The notes under the pieces: model-generated | What the model was told of the DNA's origin: nothing | The model's input: only the letters and a program-made list of their open reading frames with translations | Databases searched by the model: none | Assembly: GCA_930367215.1 (NCBI GenBank) | Contig: OV884059.1 | Span: forward strand, 65,381,393 to 65,445,392 | DNA from: Pollenia angustigena | Taxonomy: Eukaryota; Arthropoda; Insecta; Diptera; Polleniidae | Length of the DNA stretch: 64,000 bases | Direction of reading: 5' to 3' | Translations under genes and position numbers: made by a program | In this document: positions 12,298 through 23,593 of the stretch, one piece after another | How the letters are laid out: the number at the start of each line of letters is the position of its first letter | Numbering within the stretch: the first letter of the stretch is position 1

Positions 12298-12901
12298 TCC
12301 CAATAAGCCATAGAACGATATGATAGCGAAAACGATATTATATTTTACGGCGTGTATATACTAATATTTAAAACAATATCGTTACGACATCATTTTATCA
12401 AAATATTTTTTTCCAATTTAAAAACAAACATTTGAAAAAAACCTCAAATATTTTTAAACATAATAAATTATTTTAACAAAGATTAATATAAAAATTAAAA
12501 ACAAAGTTTTTATTAAAATATGTATGCACATTGTGATCGAATTATCCTATAAATATTACAAAAAACTGTAAGTATTAGCTATTATATTTTAAGAATTTTT
12601 CTTTCATTAAAAAAAAAATTAATTTTACCTTGTTATTAGATACATATAATATCATTATCAGTATAATAAAACGATAGTTTTTCGAAAAATTTAAAAATGC
12701 GATTTCACTATCGTTATTATTGGAAATTATGACATCGAAAACGATATCATAATTTTATGGAAAAACGATATTATAAGGAAAGGTACAATTTAGTCCGTAA
12801 AAACTATCGTTTTCGATTCGTAAACGATTATCACTTGTGATACTTTCTATCACCTATATGATATCATTTCGATATCGTTACAATATCGCTTGGTTTACTG
12901 G
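12298..12901. mobile_element. Inverted-repeat element rich in CGATAT
   Basis: The left end CCCAATAAGCCATAGAACGA pairs imperfectly with the right end TCGCTTGGTTTACTGGG. Subterminal regions carry many copies of CGATAT / ATATCG on both sides, a layout seen in non-autonomous DNA transposons with repeated transposase-binding sites. About 604 bp, non-coding. Confidence 0.65.
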
Positions 12902-13470
12902 GATATCATGTGTAAAAAGAAATTTTTATTTATTCATACTAATTAGTACTGCAGATAGGTTATTTGGTTTCAGATTTTTACAATTCCAAAAAACCTAAGT
13001 GTCATAACATAAGCTGTGATGAGAAAAACAAAATTTTATCAACCGATATATAATACTGGTTTCATTTTAATCAAAATGTGTAATTTTCATTTCAATATCG
13101 TTAATAGTTCCAATTTTATAACGTTTTTTCCCTCTCCTGTAAACTTTTGAGGACTGCAGATAGGTTATTTCGTCTTTTAGGTGAAACTTTACAGAAATAG
13201 AAAATTAAGTCGTACAGTGCTAGCAGTCCTTGAGTAATGCTAAGTTGATTAAGCCATGAACGTTTGTTTAGAATACGCTTTCTTTCGAAAGACTTAACAG
13301 ATATTTTGCTGTCAACCCAGTTTTAGATTGAAATTCTGTAGGAAAAGACTTTTGAACCCAAAAAAAATTATATTTTTGTTACAAAAACGAATATAAATTG
13401 GTGACAGAATGCACATTCAAAAGAAAAATCAATACATCCATAACACTATGGAACATTTTTGGGATTATTG
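12902..13470. other. AT-rich spacer
   Basis: CTGCAGATAGGTTATTT occurs twice (about 12950 and 13155) within short diverged direct repeats. No gene is seen. Confidence 0.5.
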
Positions 13471-13965
13471 TCTGGGGGGTGAGCAATTCCAAGTCAGGGT
13501 GATGGTACTAGGTCAGTATAGTAAAACCCTCAAAGGGTTTGACGTTCGTATGTGTCAGTTTTTTTTATGACATTTTAAATTTTTTCCTTATCTTGATGTT
13601 TTTTCGCTTAGTTGTAACATTTTGGCAAAAACGTAGTTTAACATAACTCGAGAACCACTTGTCCGATTTTGCTAAAACAAACTCAAAAAAATTTAGAATT
13701 ACAATTTCTTTAATCCGTTCATATAACGTTTTTCTTTATAATCAACAGTTTTGCCGGTAAAAATAAATTTGTGGAGAAAAAAAAATATTTTTTTGCCTAA
13801 AAATTAAAATTTTTTTTTTTAAATTCGTAAAAAATCCAAAACGGAAAAAAGGATCAAGTGTTATTAATTTCATGTAAAGTCACATAACCTATAAACAAAA
13901 TGCGACATAGATCATTGAAATCGATTAACGCGTTCTGCTTTTATTTACAATTAAGTGAAGGTATC
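13471..13965 (+). repeat. Left terminal inverted repeat of the 5 kb transposon
   Basis: The arm pairs with 18005-18520. Shared blocks include AAACTACGTTTTTGCCAAAA (as complement), AACTCGAGAACCACTTGTCC and, at the inner edge, TTTACAATTAAGTGAAGGTA. Confidence 0.85.
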
Positions 13966-14501
13966 CCATTTTGACAAGAATATTGATATTTGATTTTATT
14001 CAAAAAAGTGTCATTTATCGCCTTTTTTATAAATTTTCCCCAATAACTCCAGACTTCTGGCCATAAACTACTAAAGAAATTAGGTAAACATTTTTATAAT
14101 TTTTTATTTTATTTATTTATTTTTATTTATTTTAATAAATATTGCCTAGACTTTTTCGATGGTGGTTGTTCGGGACTAGTGTCATCGCATTCATCGCTAT
14201 CATCAGTTTCTGAACCACACATAATGTCAATGTGTGACTCCACTGTTGGCCCTTCTGCATCTCCTGAAAATTCTTTATCATCAAGATCATCCTTGTCTTG
14301 CCACACAAGCTTTCTCCACCAGCCAATTTCCGCAATTATTGCACTCTGCGACTTTTTGCCTCTATATCTGTAAGTTTTTGTTTTATTAAAATGAGTTTGA
14401 AAAAATTAAAAATCAGTATTACCTAATTTCAAATGGCATAGCAACTTGATGATAGCGTTCACCTTGTTCATCAGATTCGGTAGCCAATTGTTTGCTGAAG
14501 T

Positions 14502-16068
14502 CAGGCGCGGATTCAGGGGGGGTGAAATAAGGAAATTTCCCCCCCGTAAATTATAAAAATATGTTTTGTTTATTTCGATAACACAAGAGTTCCCATTAAT
14601 ATTATCTTTTTTTAATGTACAAAATTTTTGGAAATCCCAGCAAGGTTTTTTTTTGTTTTTTTATTTAATCTCTAACGAAATTTTCAATAAATATCCAAAT
14701 CTTCATCCTAATAGTTATTTATTAGATATTTTCAATGAAACATCTAGTTTACTGTATTCAAATACTTATTATTCTACATTCAATCCCAGCAGGTGCCATC
14801 TATGTATAACCAAAGAGTAAACGTTTGACTTGAAAATGTGTGCGGTTGAATTATTAAAAAGCCTTGGTATTTGCAATATTTATGTTTATATTAATGTGTT
14901 ATATGAATCAAAATTCTATTCGATAATTTTTGACGAAAGCACGGATTTGTCGGGGAAAGCCAGATTTCCTTACATTTAAGATATTTCACCATACAACAAA
15001 AAGTTGTTAGGCAAGAATTGTTTTGGATTTGTTGTAAAAGCATTTGAAGAGCCTTCACAGGATATTGATAATGACGCTGATGTGTCAATTGATGCGATGG
15101 CACTATCATCAACAGTTCTTAAAACTTTGACAAATTTTAGTCTTGACCTAAAAAATTATATAGGAGTTGGAACTGATGGGTGTCGTTTGATGTCAGCAGA
15201 AAATGGAGCTGTAAAAAAATTCTGGAAACCGCGACAAATGCGAAACAAACGCCTTGCTATTTCCCGTAAATCAGGCAAAACACGTTCTTAGTAAAGTATT
15301 TGGGAGCAAAACTCTCTACATTATGCGAGACAAGATGGGTGGACCGTCACGACTCAGCTTTACACTTTGCAACAAGTGTACATCATATAGTAGAAGCTTT
15401 GGAAAAAATATCTGAGTGGAAAGGTTATACTTCATCAAGAGCCTTATATTAAGGAACTCACTTAGAACTTTTGAATTTATTTGCGGAATAAACATATTAA
15501 GTGTGATACTTATTGTAACACAGCCGCTTAGTATCATTTTACAAAAGCACGATATAGATCTTCAAAAAGGATCAAGCCTTATCAAAACTTTGATCATGTG
15601 CCTTGAAGAAAAAAGAAATAAAGCCGAAGAACAATTTAAAGTGATTTTTAAAAAAGTTAAAGTGATTTGCGTTCAAATCGAGGTTCCAACCTAAAAATCA
15701 AGATTTGAACGAAATAATCACATCCAAAATGTTGAAGATTTCTACCGAGTTGTAGGTTTCATTCTCTTATTGAATTTATTTTAGAAGATCGCAAAACACC
15801 TTTCCAAAAGATATCTTTAATGTATTGAACATACCAAAACTTCTACTCAAAGTGTAATCAAGTCATATATAGATATAAAACTCATCATAAATTGCTTATT
15901 TAAAAAGATTAGTTTATTTTAATTTATATTGAATATTTTATTTAACCTTATTGTTGAGTTTTTTTAATATAATATACACAAATTGCTTTCAATAAACTTT
16001 TAAAAACAAATTTTTTTTGTATCATAAAAAATTTCCCCCCCCTAAGGCTCAAGCTGGATCCGCGCCTG
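14502..16068 (+). mobile_element. hAT element inserted in the transposase exon
   Basis: The 1567 bp element is flanked by a perfect 8 bp duplication GCTGAAGT (14494-14501 and 16069-16076). Termini are CAGGCGCGGATTCAG and the complement of CAGGCGCGGATCCAG. The 8 bp duplication and the internal transposase remnant identify it as hAT. It interrupts the host exon between the codons for YFS and KQLATESDEQ. Runs of C/G next to both ends (CCCCCCC) are characteristic of this copy. Confidence 0.93.
14905..15800 (+). pseudogene. hAT transposase remnant
   Basis: Fragments in several frames follow each other in the order of a hAT transposase: SIIFDESTDLSGKARFPY near 14920; KNYIGVGTDGCRLMSAENG near 15160; LGAKLSTLCETRWVDRHDS near 15310; EALEKISEW near 15405. 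FDESTD and CETRWVDRHD are signature stretches of the hAT catalytic domain. Stops and frameshifts separate the pieces, the N-terminal BED finger is missing, and the C-terminal dimerisation domain is not recognisable after 15720. It cannot make an active enzyme. Confidence 0.85.
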
Positions 16069-18004
16069 GCTGAAGTAGTCCAGATGATGATGTAAATAAT
16101 GGATTTTCAAGGACATTTAGACACCAATTTCCGAGAATACTCTTAACATCCTTGCGACAGAAACATCGTAGTTGTTAGAACGATGCTTTCCCAATAAGCC
16201 TTCTATTACTTCTTTGATTGCCTACCATGCATTCAATTCAGCGTCAATCAAAATATTGTTGAATGCGTCACTTTTAATCAGCTTTCGTATATCTGGACCA
16301 TTTAGTACGCCTGATTGGAAAAAATTAATTTGTTAAGATGGAAGATTATAACTTACCTTCTTTAATTTTACTTTCGCTGAGTCTCGGGTGAATTAGTTTC
16401 AAACACAAGAAAACTTCATCTCTTTTGGCTACAGTTTTGATAAAATTCTTAACAATTCCAAGTTTAATACGCAGTGGAGGCAGCAATATCTTCTCCTTCG
16501 GCACTAGAGGCTCACGAATAATATTGGCCGTTTGTAACCTGCTGTGCTCTCTGAGTTTCCATCCGTAGCATGCATATTGGTCACCGGAAAATCGTGTGTC
16601 CCAATCGCACAAAAAGCACATATATTTTATATAGCCGCTTTGAAGACCGCAAAGCATTGTTACAACTTTTAAATCGCAGCATATGCGCCACATATGTTTG
16701 GCGTAGTTTACCATTTTTAAAATATTTTCCAGTGCATCATATGTTTCTTTCGTTTCTGTACTATAGGCAATTGGAACTGAAGGTTTTTTATTGGTCTTAT
16801 GCAGTAAAACCGCCTTCAAGCTGAGTTTTGAACTGTCAATAAATAATCTCCAGTCATCTGCTTCATATTTTATTTCCATTGCGTCCATCAATTTTCCTAC
16901 ATCCGGGCAATATGCAGAAGTTTTTTCATCATTCACAAGGAATAAACTTTGGAGTGTTGCCTGACGACTTCGATAAGCTGTGACTTTCACACCGGGTGCC
17001 AACAAATTGTTTGATTTCAAAATGGAAGCCAGCTCTTCCGATTTATGCTGTGTTAATTCCAACTTGGCAACAATTGAATCAAGCTTATTTTGATTTATTA
17101 AAATTGGCTCATTGCATACTGATGGCTCATATGGGAGATCATCACGTGCATGATATGTCGGAGCAGTCGTAGAAGAGAAAATATCTGGGCTAGAAGCTTT
17201 TGGCACAGGAATGTGGTCCGAATGAGGCAATGGTGTTGCGGCACTTGCAACACCAACGTAATTATACGATTTTCTTATCCTTTTTGCGGCTCCTTTATTC
17301 GCACATGCATAGCAATTCAAGGATTGTGACCTTCGCCAGGATTAGTCCAAGTCATTGGGATACCGAATGGCATACTTTCACGTCTTCTATTTTTCCAATC
17401 CATTAGACGGTTGTAGCAGCTTTTACACACTATATTTGGTACCCAATTTTCGTTAACTATAACATTTTGGTTGAAGTACATCTCGTATGTTTGAACAAAA
17501 TCAGAACTGAAATTTCCCCTTTTTTATGTGTTGAGACATATTGACCACAGCAGTAGCAAAAGCTATTTATATCTGGCTTGCATAGTTCCATATTCTGTTC
17601 ACTTTTGTTCACTTTTAAAAAACTGGAGAAAAATCACTTTTACTGTTCGCGTTCGTCGGCACTTGTTGAATGACAAAAATCGATAAATGAACACCTATAA
17701 ATACTACGTATTTTTCAATATTTTACTGACAGGTACGTTCCAAAACATGAGCACTAATAGATGTGGGTGGAATTTCTGTAAAAAAATCATACAGGTAGAT
17801 AACGGAAAACCCCAAATAATTAAAAAAGTGCACTTTCCTTTTTTCCTTTCAATTGTCCACGCACATTTATTACCGCTTATTACTTTGCTACCGCAATCAT
17901 AAAAATCAAATAACCTTTTGTTTATTACTTTTTTTTTTGAATTCTAAGAATCATAAAAAAAGTCATAAATGTTTTTGCAAAGAATTTTGTGCATATCTCG
18001 AGCA

Positions 18005-18520
18005 AATTTTTGAAATGCATACCTTCACTTAATTGTAAATAAAAGCGAAAAGCGTTCATCGATTTTCATGATTTACTTATGTCTCATTTATTTCATAGGT
18101 TATGCGACTTCACGTGAAAGTAATAGGACTTGAAACTTTTTTTTAGTGTTTTGGATTTTTTATGAATTAAAAATAAAAAATTTAAATTTTTTGGGCAAAA
18201 AATATTTTTTTTCTTCATACATTCATTTTTAACTTCGAAAGTGTTGCACATATACGAAAACGGTATACAAACAGATTTGAGAAATTGTAATTCTTAATTT
18301 TTCTAAATTTGTTTCATCAAAATCGGACAAGTGGTTCTCGAGTTATGTTAAACTACGTTTTTGCCAAAATGTTACAACTAAGCGAAAAAACATCAAGATA
18401 AGGAAAAAATTTAAAATGTCATAAAAAAAAAACTGACACATACGAACGCCAAACGCTTTGAGGGTTTTACTATACTGACCTAGTACCATCACTCTGACTT
18501 GGAATTTCTCACCCCCCAGA
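18005..18520 (-). repeat. Right terminal inverted repeat of the 5 kb transposon
   Basis: This is the complementary partner of 13471-13965. Its inner edge (TACCTTCACTTAATTGTAAA) lies about 400 bp upstream of the presumed start codon at 17591, so the arm probably carries the element's promoter. Confidence 0.85.
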
Positions 18521-18686
18521 TTGGCTGTTGTACTGTGTAATCAAACCAATCAGAAGCGGTATTAATAGTTCGATGAGTACGGATTTTCTTGAATCTAGTA
18601 CTGAAAGATTGATTGTCCTCTGTGCGATTACGCAGTAACATCGGAGAAAGGACACATTAACATCAATTTAATGACAGTTCGTCATT

Positions 18687-18949
18687 TAGTCTGAGTTCAT
18701 ACGTCTCATGTCTTATTGACAAGATTCTTCCTTTTTCTTCTTTGAACATGAATTGGCGTTCAAATGAATCATGTCATGTTGACGACATGTTTTTTATTTT
18801 GTTTTATTTGATATTGTTAACAAAAACAAAATTAAACAACGAATAAGAAAGCAAAACGTAAAGTGTACTCGTTTCTTTTCCCCTCGTCCCTCTCGCCTAT
18901 AAAGTAGCAATCTTGTCAATAAGACATGAGCCGTATGAACACAGACTTA
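18687..18949. mobile_element. Foldback MITE, family shared with 37039-37180
   Basis: The arms contain CTCATGTCTTATTGACAAGA and its complement TCTTGTCAATAAGACATGAG, bounded by AGTCTGAGTTCATACG and its complement with few mismatches. About 263 bp. The phrase GTAGCAA...CTTATTGA...TATAGGCGAGAG is shared with the foldback at 37039. Confidence 0.75.
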
Positions 18950-19229
18950 GTCAAAATCATTGGAATTGACTTAAGTCAAAGTGAGAGAGTATTATTATTT
19001 ACTTACCCGTTACATATGTTTGTTTCACGTTTGTTGAATTACAACCTTTGTTTACAGCAGAACTCTCAATAATAAGACACCAGCACAAGCCCCATATGGT
19101 TTTTGTAATCATTCTACTTTAAAAATTTGATGTATTTAAATTAATAATTTAAAAAATAGAATATATGTAGGAATTTTTGCTTCTTATAATACATTGTAAT
19201 CATGAAAATAATGTTAATAATATATAAAA

Positions 19230-20981
19230 CTAGCTTAACCCGGTGCGCTTCGCTACACTGCTTTAACCACGTTTGAAGCCTTTAATAGTTAATAGTTTTT
19301 CAGTTGAGATATATTTAATATATGCATGCTATTGGAGGTATTTCCCCCCTGCACCTACCCGCGTTATTTTAATTTTTAAAAGTATAGTATACCATAAGAG
19401 TGACTTCTACAAAGTTTGAACATTCGCACTGTAACAGTTCTTAAGATATGCGATATTAAATGTTGGCGTCCTATGGTGGGTACCACTTCCCCCGCTGCTT
19501 TTTGGTTTCAATTTTGGGACTCAGAAGATCCTTCTACCAAAAGTTCAACAAAATGCGTGCAGTGGCTCCTATTAATATTTCTATCTATGAGGGGTACTGC
19601 TCCTCTCCTGTCTTCCCCGCCCATTTGTATATTGAAATTTATAGTTTACTATAATAGTAGCTGTAACCACTTTTGAAGACTCTCCCTTTAATAGTTCTTC
19701 AGTTGAGCGATTTTTAATATATGCATCCTATGGGAGGTATTTCCCCCCTGCGCCTACCCGCTTTATTGTTATTTTCAAAAGTGTAGTATACCATAAGAGT
19801 GACTTCTAGAAAGTTTGAACATTCTCACTATTACAGTTCTTTAGATATGCGATGTTAAACATTGGCGTCCTATGGTGGGTACCACTTCCCCCGCTCCTAT
19901 TTTATATCAATTATGGGGATCAGAAGATCCTACAACCAAAAGTTCAACAAAATGCGGGCAGTGGCTCTTATTAATATTTCTATATATGAGGGGTACTGCT
20001 CCTCCCCTGTCTACCGCGCCCATTTTTGTACTAAAATTTATAGTTTACCATAATAGTAGCTTTAACTACGTTTGAAGGCTCTACCTTTAATAGTTCTTCA
20101 GTTGAGCGATATTTAATATATGCATCCTATGGGAGGTTTTCCCCCCTGCACCTACCCGCTTTATTTTTATTTTCAAAAGGGAATTATACCATAAGAAAGA
20201 CTTCTACAAAGTTTGAACATTGTCACTATTACAGTTCTTAAGATATGCGATATTAAACATTGGCGTCCTATGGGGGTAACCACTTCCCCTGCTGCTATTT
20301 TATTTCAATTTTGGGGCTCAAAAGAGCATACTACCAAAAGTTCAACAAAATGCGTGCAGCGGTTATTATTATAATTTCTATCTATGAGGGGTACAGCTCC
20401 TCCCCTGTCTACCCCGCCTATTTTTATATTGAAATTTATAATTTACATTAATAGTAGCTTTAACCACGTTTGAAGGCTCTCCATTTAATAGTTCTTCAGT
20501 TGAGCGATATTGAATATATGCGTCCAATGGGAAGTATTTCCCCCCTGCGCCTACCCGCTTTATTTTTAGTTTTAGAACTGTAGTATACCATAAGAGTGAC
20601 TTCTACAAAGTTTGAACATTCTCACTATTACAGTTCTTAAGATATGCGATATTAAACATTGGCGTCCTATGGGGGGTTCCACTTCCCCCGCAGCTATTTT
20701 ATTTCAATTTTGGGGCTCAGAAGATAGTACTACCAAAAGTTCAACAAAATGCGTGCAGCGGCTCTTAAGATATGCGATAATTAATATTGGTATCCTATGG
20801 GGGGTACCAATTCCCCTGCCCCTATCGAAAAAATAAGTATCCTATTTTACTTTTAGGGCTCACGTGATGTTACTGTAAAAATTTCAGGAAAATCGGTTCA
20901 GTAGTTTAGGAGTCTATAAGCCAACAAACAAACAAACAAACAAACAAACATACAAACATTTTTCATTTTTATATATATAGA
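19230..20981 (-). mobile_element. Non-autonomous Helitron-like element with ~400 bp tandem units
   Basis: On the minus strand it begins TCTATATATATAAAAATGAA, continues through a TTTG-repeat tract and GAACCGATTTTCCTGAAATT, and ends ACCGGGTTAAGCTAG followed by T. A TC start, CTAG end and insertion before T fit Helitrons. The body is about four imperfect tandem copies (period about 398-401 bp), each with CCTATGGGAGGTATTTCCCC and ATGCGATATTAAA. The small open frames inside are repeated in each unit and are not protein genes. There is no Rep/helicase, so it is non-autonomous. Confidence 0.8.
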
Positions 20982-21762
20982 TGTGGCATCGAATTGATGT
21001 CACTGTAGTCATAAAATAGATGACACGTAAAAAATTACAAAATTGTATGAAGACGTTATTCATTGGATTGATGTTACTTTTTGCATCATTGATGCCATTT
21101 GTAGTAACATTGATGTCGCAATTCTGATGTTAGGGCATCATCAATATGAAGATGCATTTCTCTATTAGTGTAGTTCGTTTTATATGACTGGAAATCATTC
21201 TACTAAATTTGGTGAAGATCGGCTCATAATTTACCAGAGCCGCAGATAAAGCTCATTCTCGGAAAACGCTTACATACGCCTCAAACTGTAACTCATGACG
21301 CATGTGCAGCGATCTTTCGAAAGGCAGTTTAAATGCTTAACAAATGTATTACTGTGTTGAAATTTAGTCTTATATATTTTTTTAATACTAGAAATCGCTC
21401 TTCCGAATCTTGTGATGAAAATCACTTTAATATGCCTGATGCTGTTTCTGAAACAAATCATGATGTTTTATTTTAATTCAGTTTCATATGACACATGACA
21501 ATATGTAGTGTGTTTTTTACTGCCACAATGCTACACTCACTTCGGTTTATTGCATGAACGTGTTTTCTTTTTTTGTTTCTGTTGATATTTTTATTTTGTT
21601 TTGTTTGTTGGAATTTTTTTATCAGCCAGGGGGGCAATGATCTGACAATTGAAATTTGTTTCCCTTTTTATTTATTATTTTTTTTATGTAGCTGTTGTTG
21701 TCTTCATTGTTTACTAACATTTTATGGAAATTTTTCTAAATTTATTTAGATTTCACTTCTTA
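20982..21762. other. AT-rich spacer
   Basis: Positions 20985-21170 contain several short ATTGATGTTAC / GATGCCA words in both orientations, perhaps a decayed foldback. No gene is seen. Confidence 0.5.
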
Positions 21763-22317
21763 AGGCCGTTACACACTATCCCAGAAAGTCTTAGCTATTT
21801 TCTGAAAATGCATCGCTGTCATGATAAGTTCCCAGTTGGTTATGTCGTGCACGAATCATTGATGAATCGTGCATGACAATGTTAGTTCCTGCACCACACG
21901 TAAGGGACAACTAATGCAAATCGTCGATGACACTTTCAAGCAAGTGTCACGTAAATCGTGCACGAGACAAGAGAGACAATGTCGCTCAGTCTGTCGTTGA
22001 TGACCACATGCACGACATTGTCTTCCATATAGTCGTGAATGACCACATGAAAGACATTGTCGTTTGTATTGTCTTTGATGACTATATAGACGACAATGGA
22101 TTCTACTTTGACTTCAACGACTGCGTAAAAGACAATGTCGATGAAGTTGCAGGAGTTACAGCTTACACGACAATGTCGCCTATAAACCTTTCTGAAATTG
22201 CAACCCTGTCATGATAAATTGATATTGTTTTTTGAAAAGTTATAAACAATAATTAGATCAGGGAAATATTTTCATAAAATTCGAAGGACTTTGTGGGATA
22301 GTGTGTAACGGCCTTTA
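21763..22317. mobile_element. MITE with internal short tandem repeats
   Basis: Termini AAGGCCGTTACACACTATCC and the complement GGATAGTGTGTAACGGCCTT form arms of about 31 bp. The interior (21930-22140) is a series of diverged repeats of about 36 bp built on GATGACCACATGMACGACAT and GACAATGTCG. The 95-codon frame here is a by-product of these repeats. No unambiguous target duplication was found. Confidence 0.8.
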
Positions 22318-23159
22318 CTTGTATGCACATCGGCTATAAGCGTTTCACACTTTTATGGATTGCAACTTGTAGAACTATAGTTTGGGATTTAAAGTAGCCG
22401 AAATAGTGTATTTATGTTTTCATAAATAGAGAAGACTTTTTATTATAAAAAAAAAAAACTCCTGGAAATTGTGAAAATATGGACTCAGTCTATTTAACGG
22501 ACAATATGGGAAGTTTTCGCCACGCGTCCAATTTGCATTTAGTTAGACGCCGCCAAAAGTCCAATTTTTTTATTAGTACATTTTGAAACTGAGGTAGCCA
22601 AAAAATTAAGCATCAAAATGTAGTTAGTTCTGGAAGCGGCATGCTATTTTATGAATTTAAAAAAATGTGATTTTTGTATATTTGATCAGAAAGAAAATGT
22701 TATTCCTCGCAAACTATTACCGATAATGGGCTTCAATGTTTAAACCTGATGTGCTATTATATCAGTAGCATTTTGACAAAGTATCTTAAGTCGAAAAAGA
22801 TAGCAAAAAAGTTAAAAAAAAACTTAATGAAAAAGTAATTTTTACGAAAATTAAAGAAAATTTAAAAACGTAAACAAAAAGGTTTCTTGAATGAAAATTC
22901 GTATGATTTACAAAATTTTAATTTTAATTTTTTTTAATTTGACTTAAGATGTTTTGTCAAAATGCCACAGATATGTTTCCTCAGGTACTATATTTTAGTC
23001 AAATTGGGATTTCAGAGAATTCAAGGGTCAAAACAGGTTAAACTCTCCTCTAACCCGATATATACTTTTGTATCTGCTTGGACCCGCCTGCAGAAAATTT
23101 TTTTTATTTGAACGAAATAACTTAAAAAAAGTTTCCACTATTGTATTATGCATTTCTCT
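22318..23159. repeat. Spacer with decayed repeats and a hairpin
   Basis: Positions 22500-22620 contain CCAAAAGTCCAATTTTTTT and GAGGTAGCCAAAAAATTA, relatives of the MITE at 28820-29050. Positions 22763-22975 form a hairpin whose arms share CATTTTGACAAA and CTTAAGTC. No gene is seen. Confidence 0.5.
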
Positions 23160-23420
23160 TGTGTGTAACATATACAGGTATTGGTTCTAGGCCTACATTT
23201 GAGTAAAACGGTTGACGCATAATCAATTTCTGTGCGTCCGTCCGTCCGTCCTGCCTGGCAGACTGTCTGGTTGTCTGTCCATGTTATATTGTATAGATTG
23301 TAATTTTAAAGATAATTTGATAAAATTTGGTACATACATACATCTGCATTGTCAGAAACGTGTGAAGCGAACCGGGCCATATTTTCGCATGGCCCCCATT
23401 GAAACTTATTTCCTTTGACA
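23160..23420 (-). repeat. Fly-type dispersed repeat, diverged copy
   Basis: It carries TTGGTTCTAGGCCTACATTT, CGTCCGTCCGTCCGTCC and ATGGCCCCCATTGAAAC, and resembles the complement of the repeat at 51640-52145. The 68-codon frame from 23212 is not considered a gene. Confidence 0.5.
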
Positions 23421-23593
23421 ATTTTTCAATGATTTGAATGTGTGTTCAAATGAAATTGTGCAGTCCTTTACTACCTAGCCAACCATAGGTCATTTTGAAA
23501 ATGTTTATTCACTGTTACACTGTGTTATTTTCTCAATCAAACAACCTTAAACAATTTTAAAGATAACAAATGTTATCGCAAGACCTAAATTAA

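Larger units (their letters stand above)
14127..17591 (-). pseudogene. Spliced transposase-like protein, frameshifted and split
   Basis: Exon 1 starts at 17591 (MELCKPDINSFCYCCGQ) near the right terminal repeat and runs to 16357. It needs two frame changes, near 17500 and near 17340, where a TGA ends the middle frame. A 46 bp intron (16311-16356, GTAAG...CAG) leads to exon 2, which is split by a hAT insertion and ends at 14424. A second intron (14368-14423) leads to exon 3, ending with TAA at 14127. Visible motifs in order: CYCC and CxxC plus CYAC zinc-type cysteines; LFIDSSKLSLKAVLLH; CDLKVVTMLCGLQSGY followed by CFLCDWDTR; SDEQGERYHQ; EIGWWRKLVW. I have met this protein type as a repetitive, uncharacterised family in invertebrate genomes. 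That D of FIDSSK, D of CDLKV and E of DEQGE form a DDE catalytic triad is my inference, consistent with its place inside long inverted repeats. Confidence 0.8.
13471..18520 (-). mobile_element. DNA transposon with ~500 bp terminal inverted repeats
   Basis: Both ends read TCTGGGGGGTGAG going inward, followed by nearly identical sequence for about 190 bp and recognisable similarity to about 500 bp (left 13471-13965, right 18005-18520). Between them a minus-strand, multi-exon gene encodes a transposase-like protein (14127-17591). Removing the nested hAT element (14502-16068) leaves about 3.5 kb. The flanks (ATTATTGT and TTGGCTGT) do not form a convincing target duplication. I do not recognise the superfamily. 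Two frameshifts make this copy dead. Confidence 0.85.

Noticed and set aside
19416..20836. Repeated 63-86 codon frames
   Set aside because: The same frame recurs in each ~400 bp unit of the Helitron-like array with stops at the same place. There is no evidence of coding.
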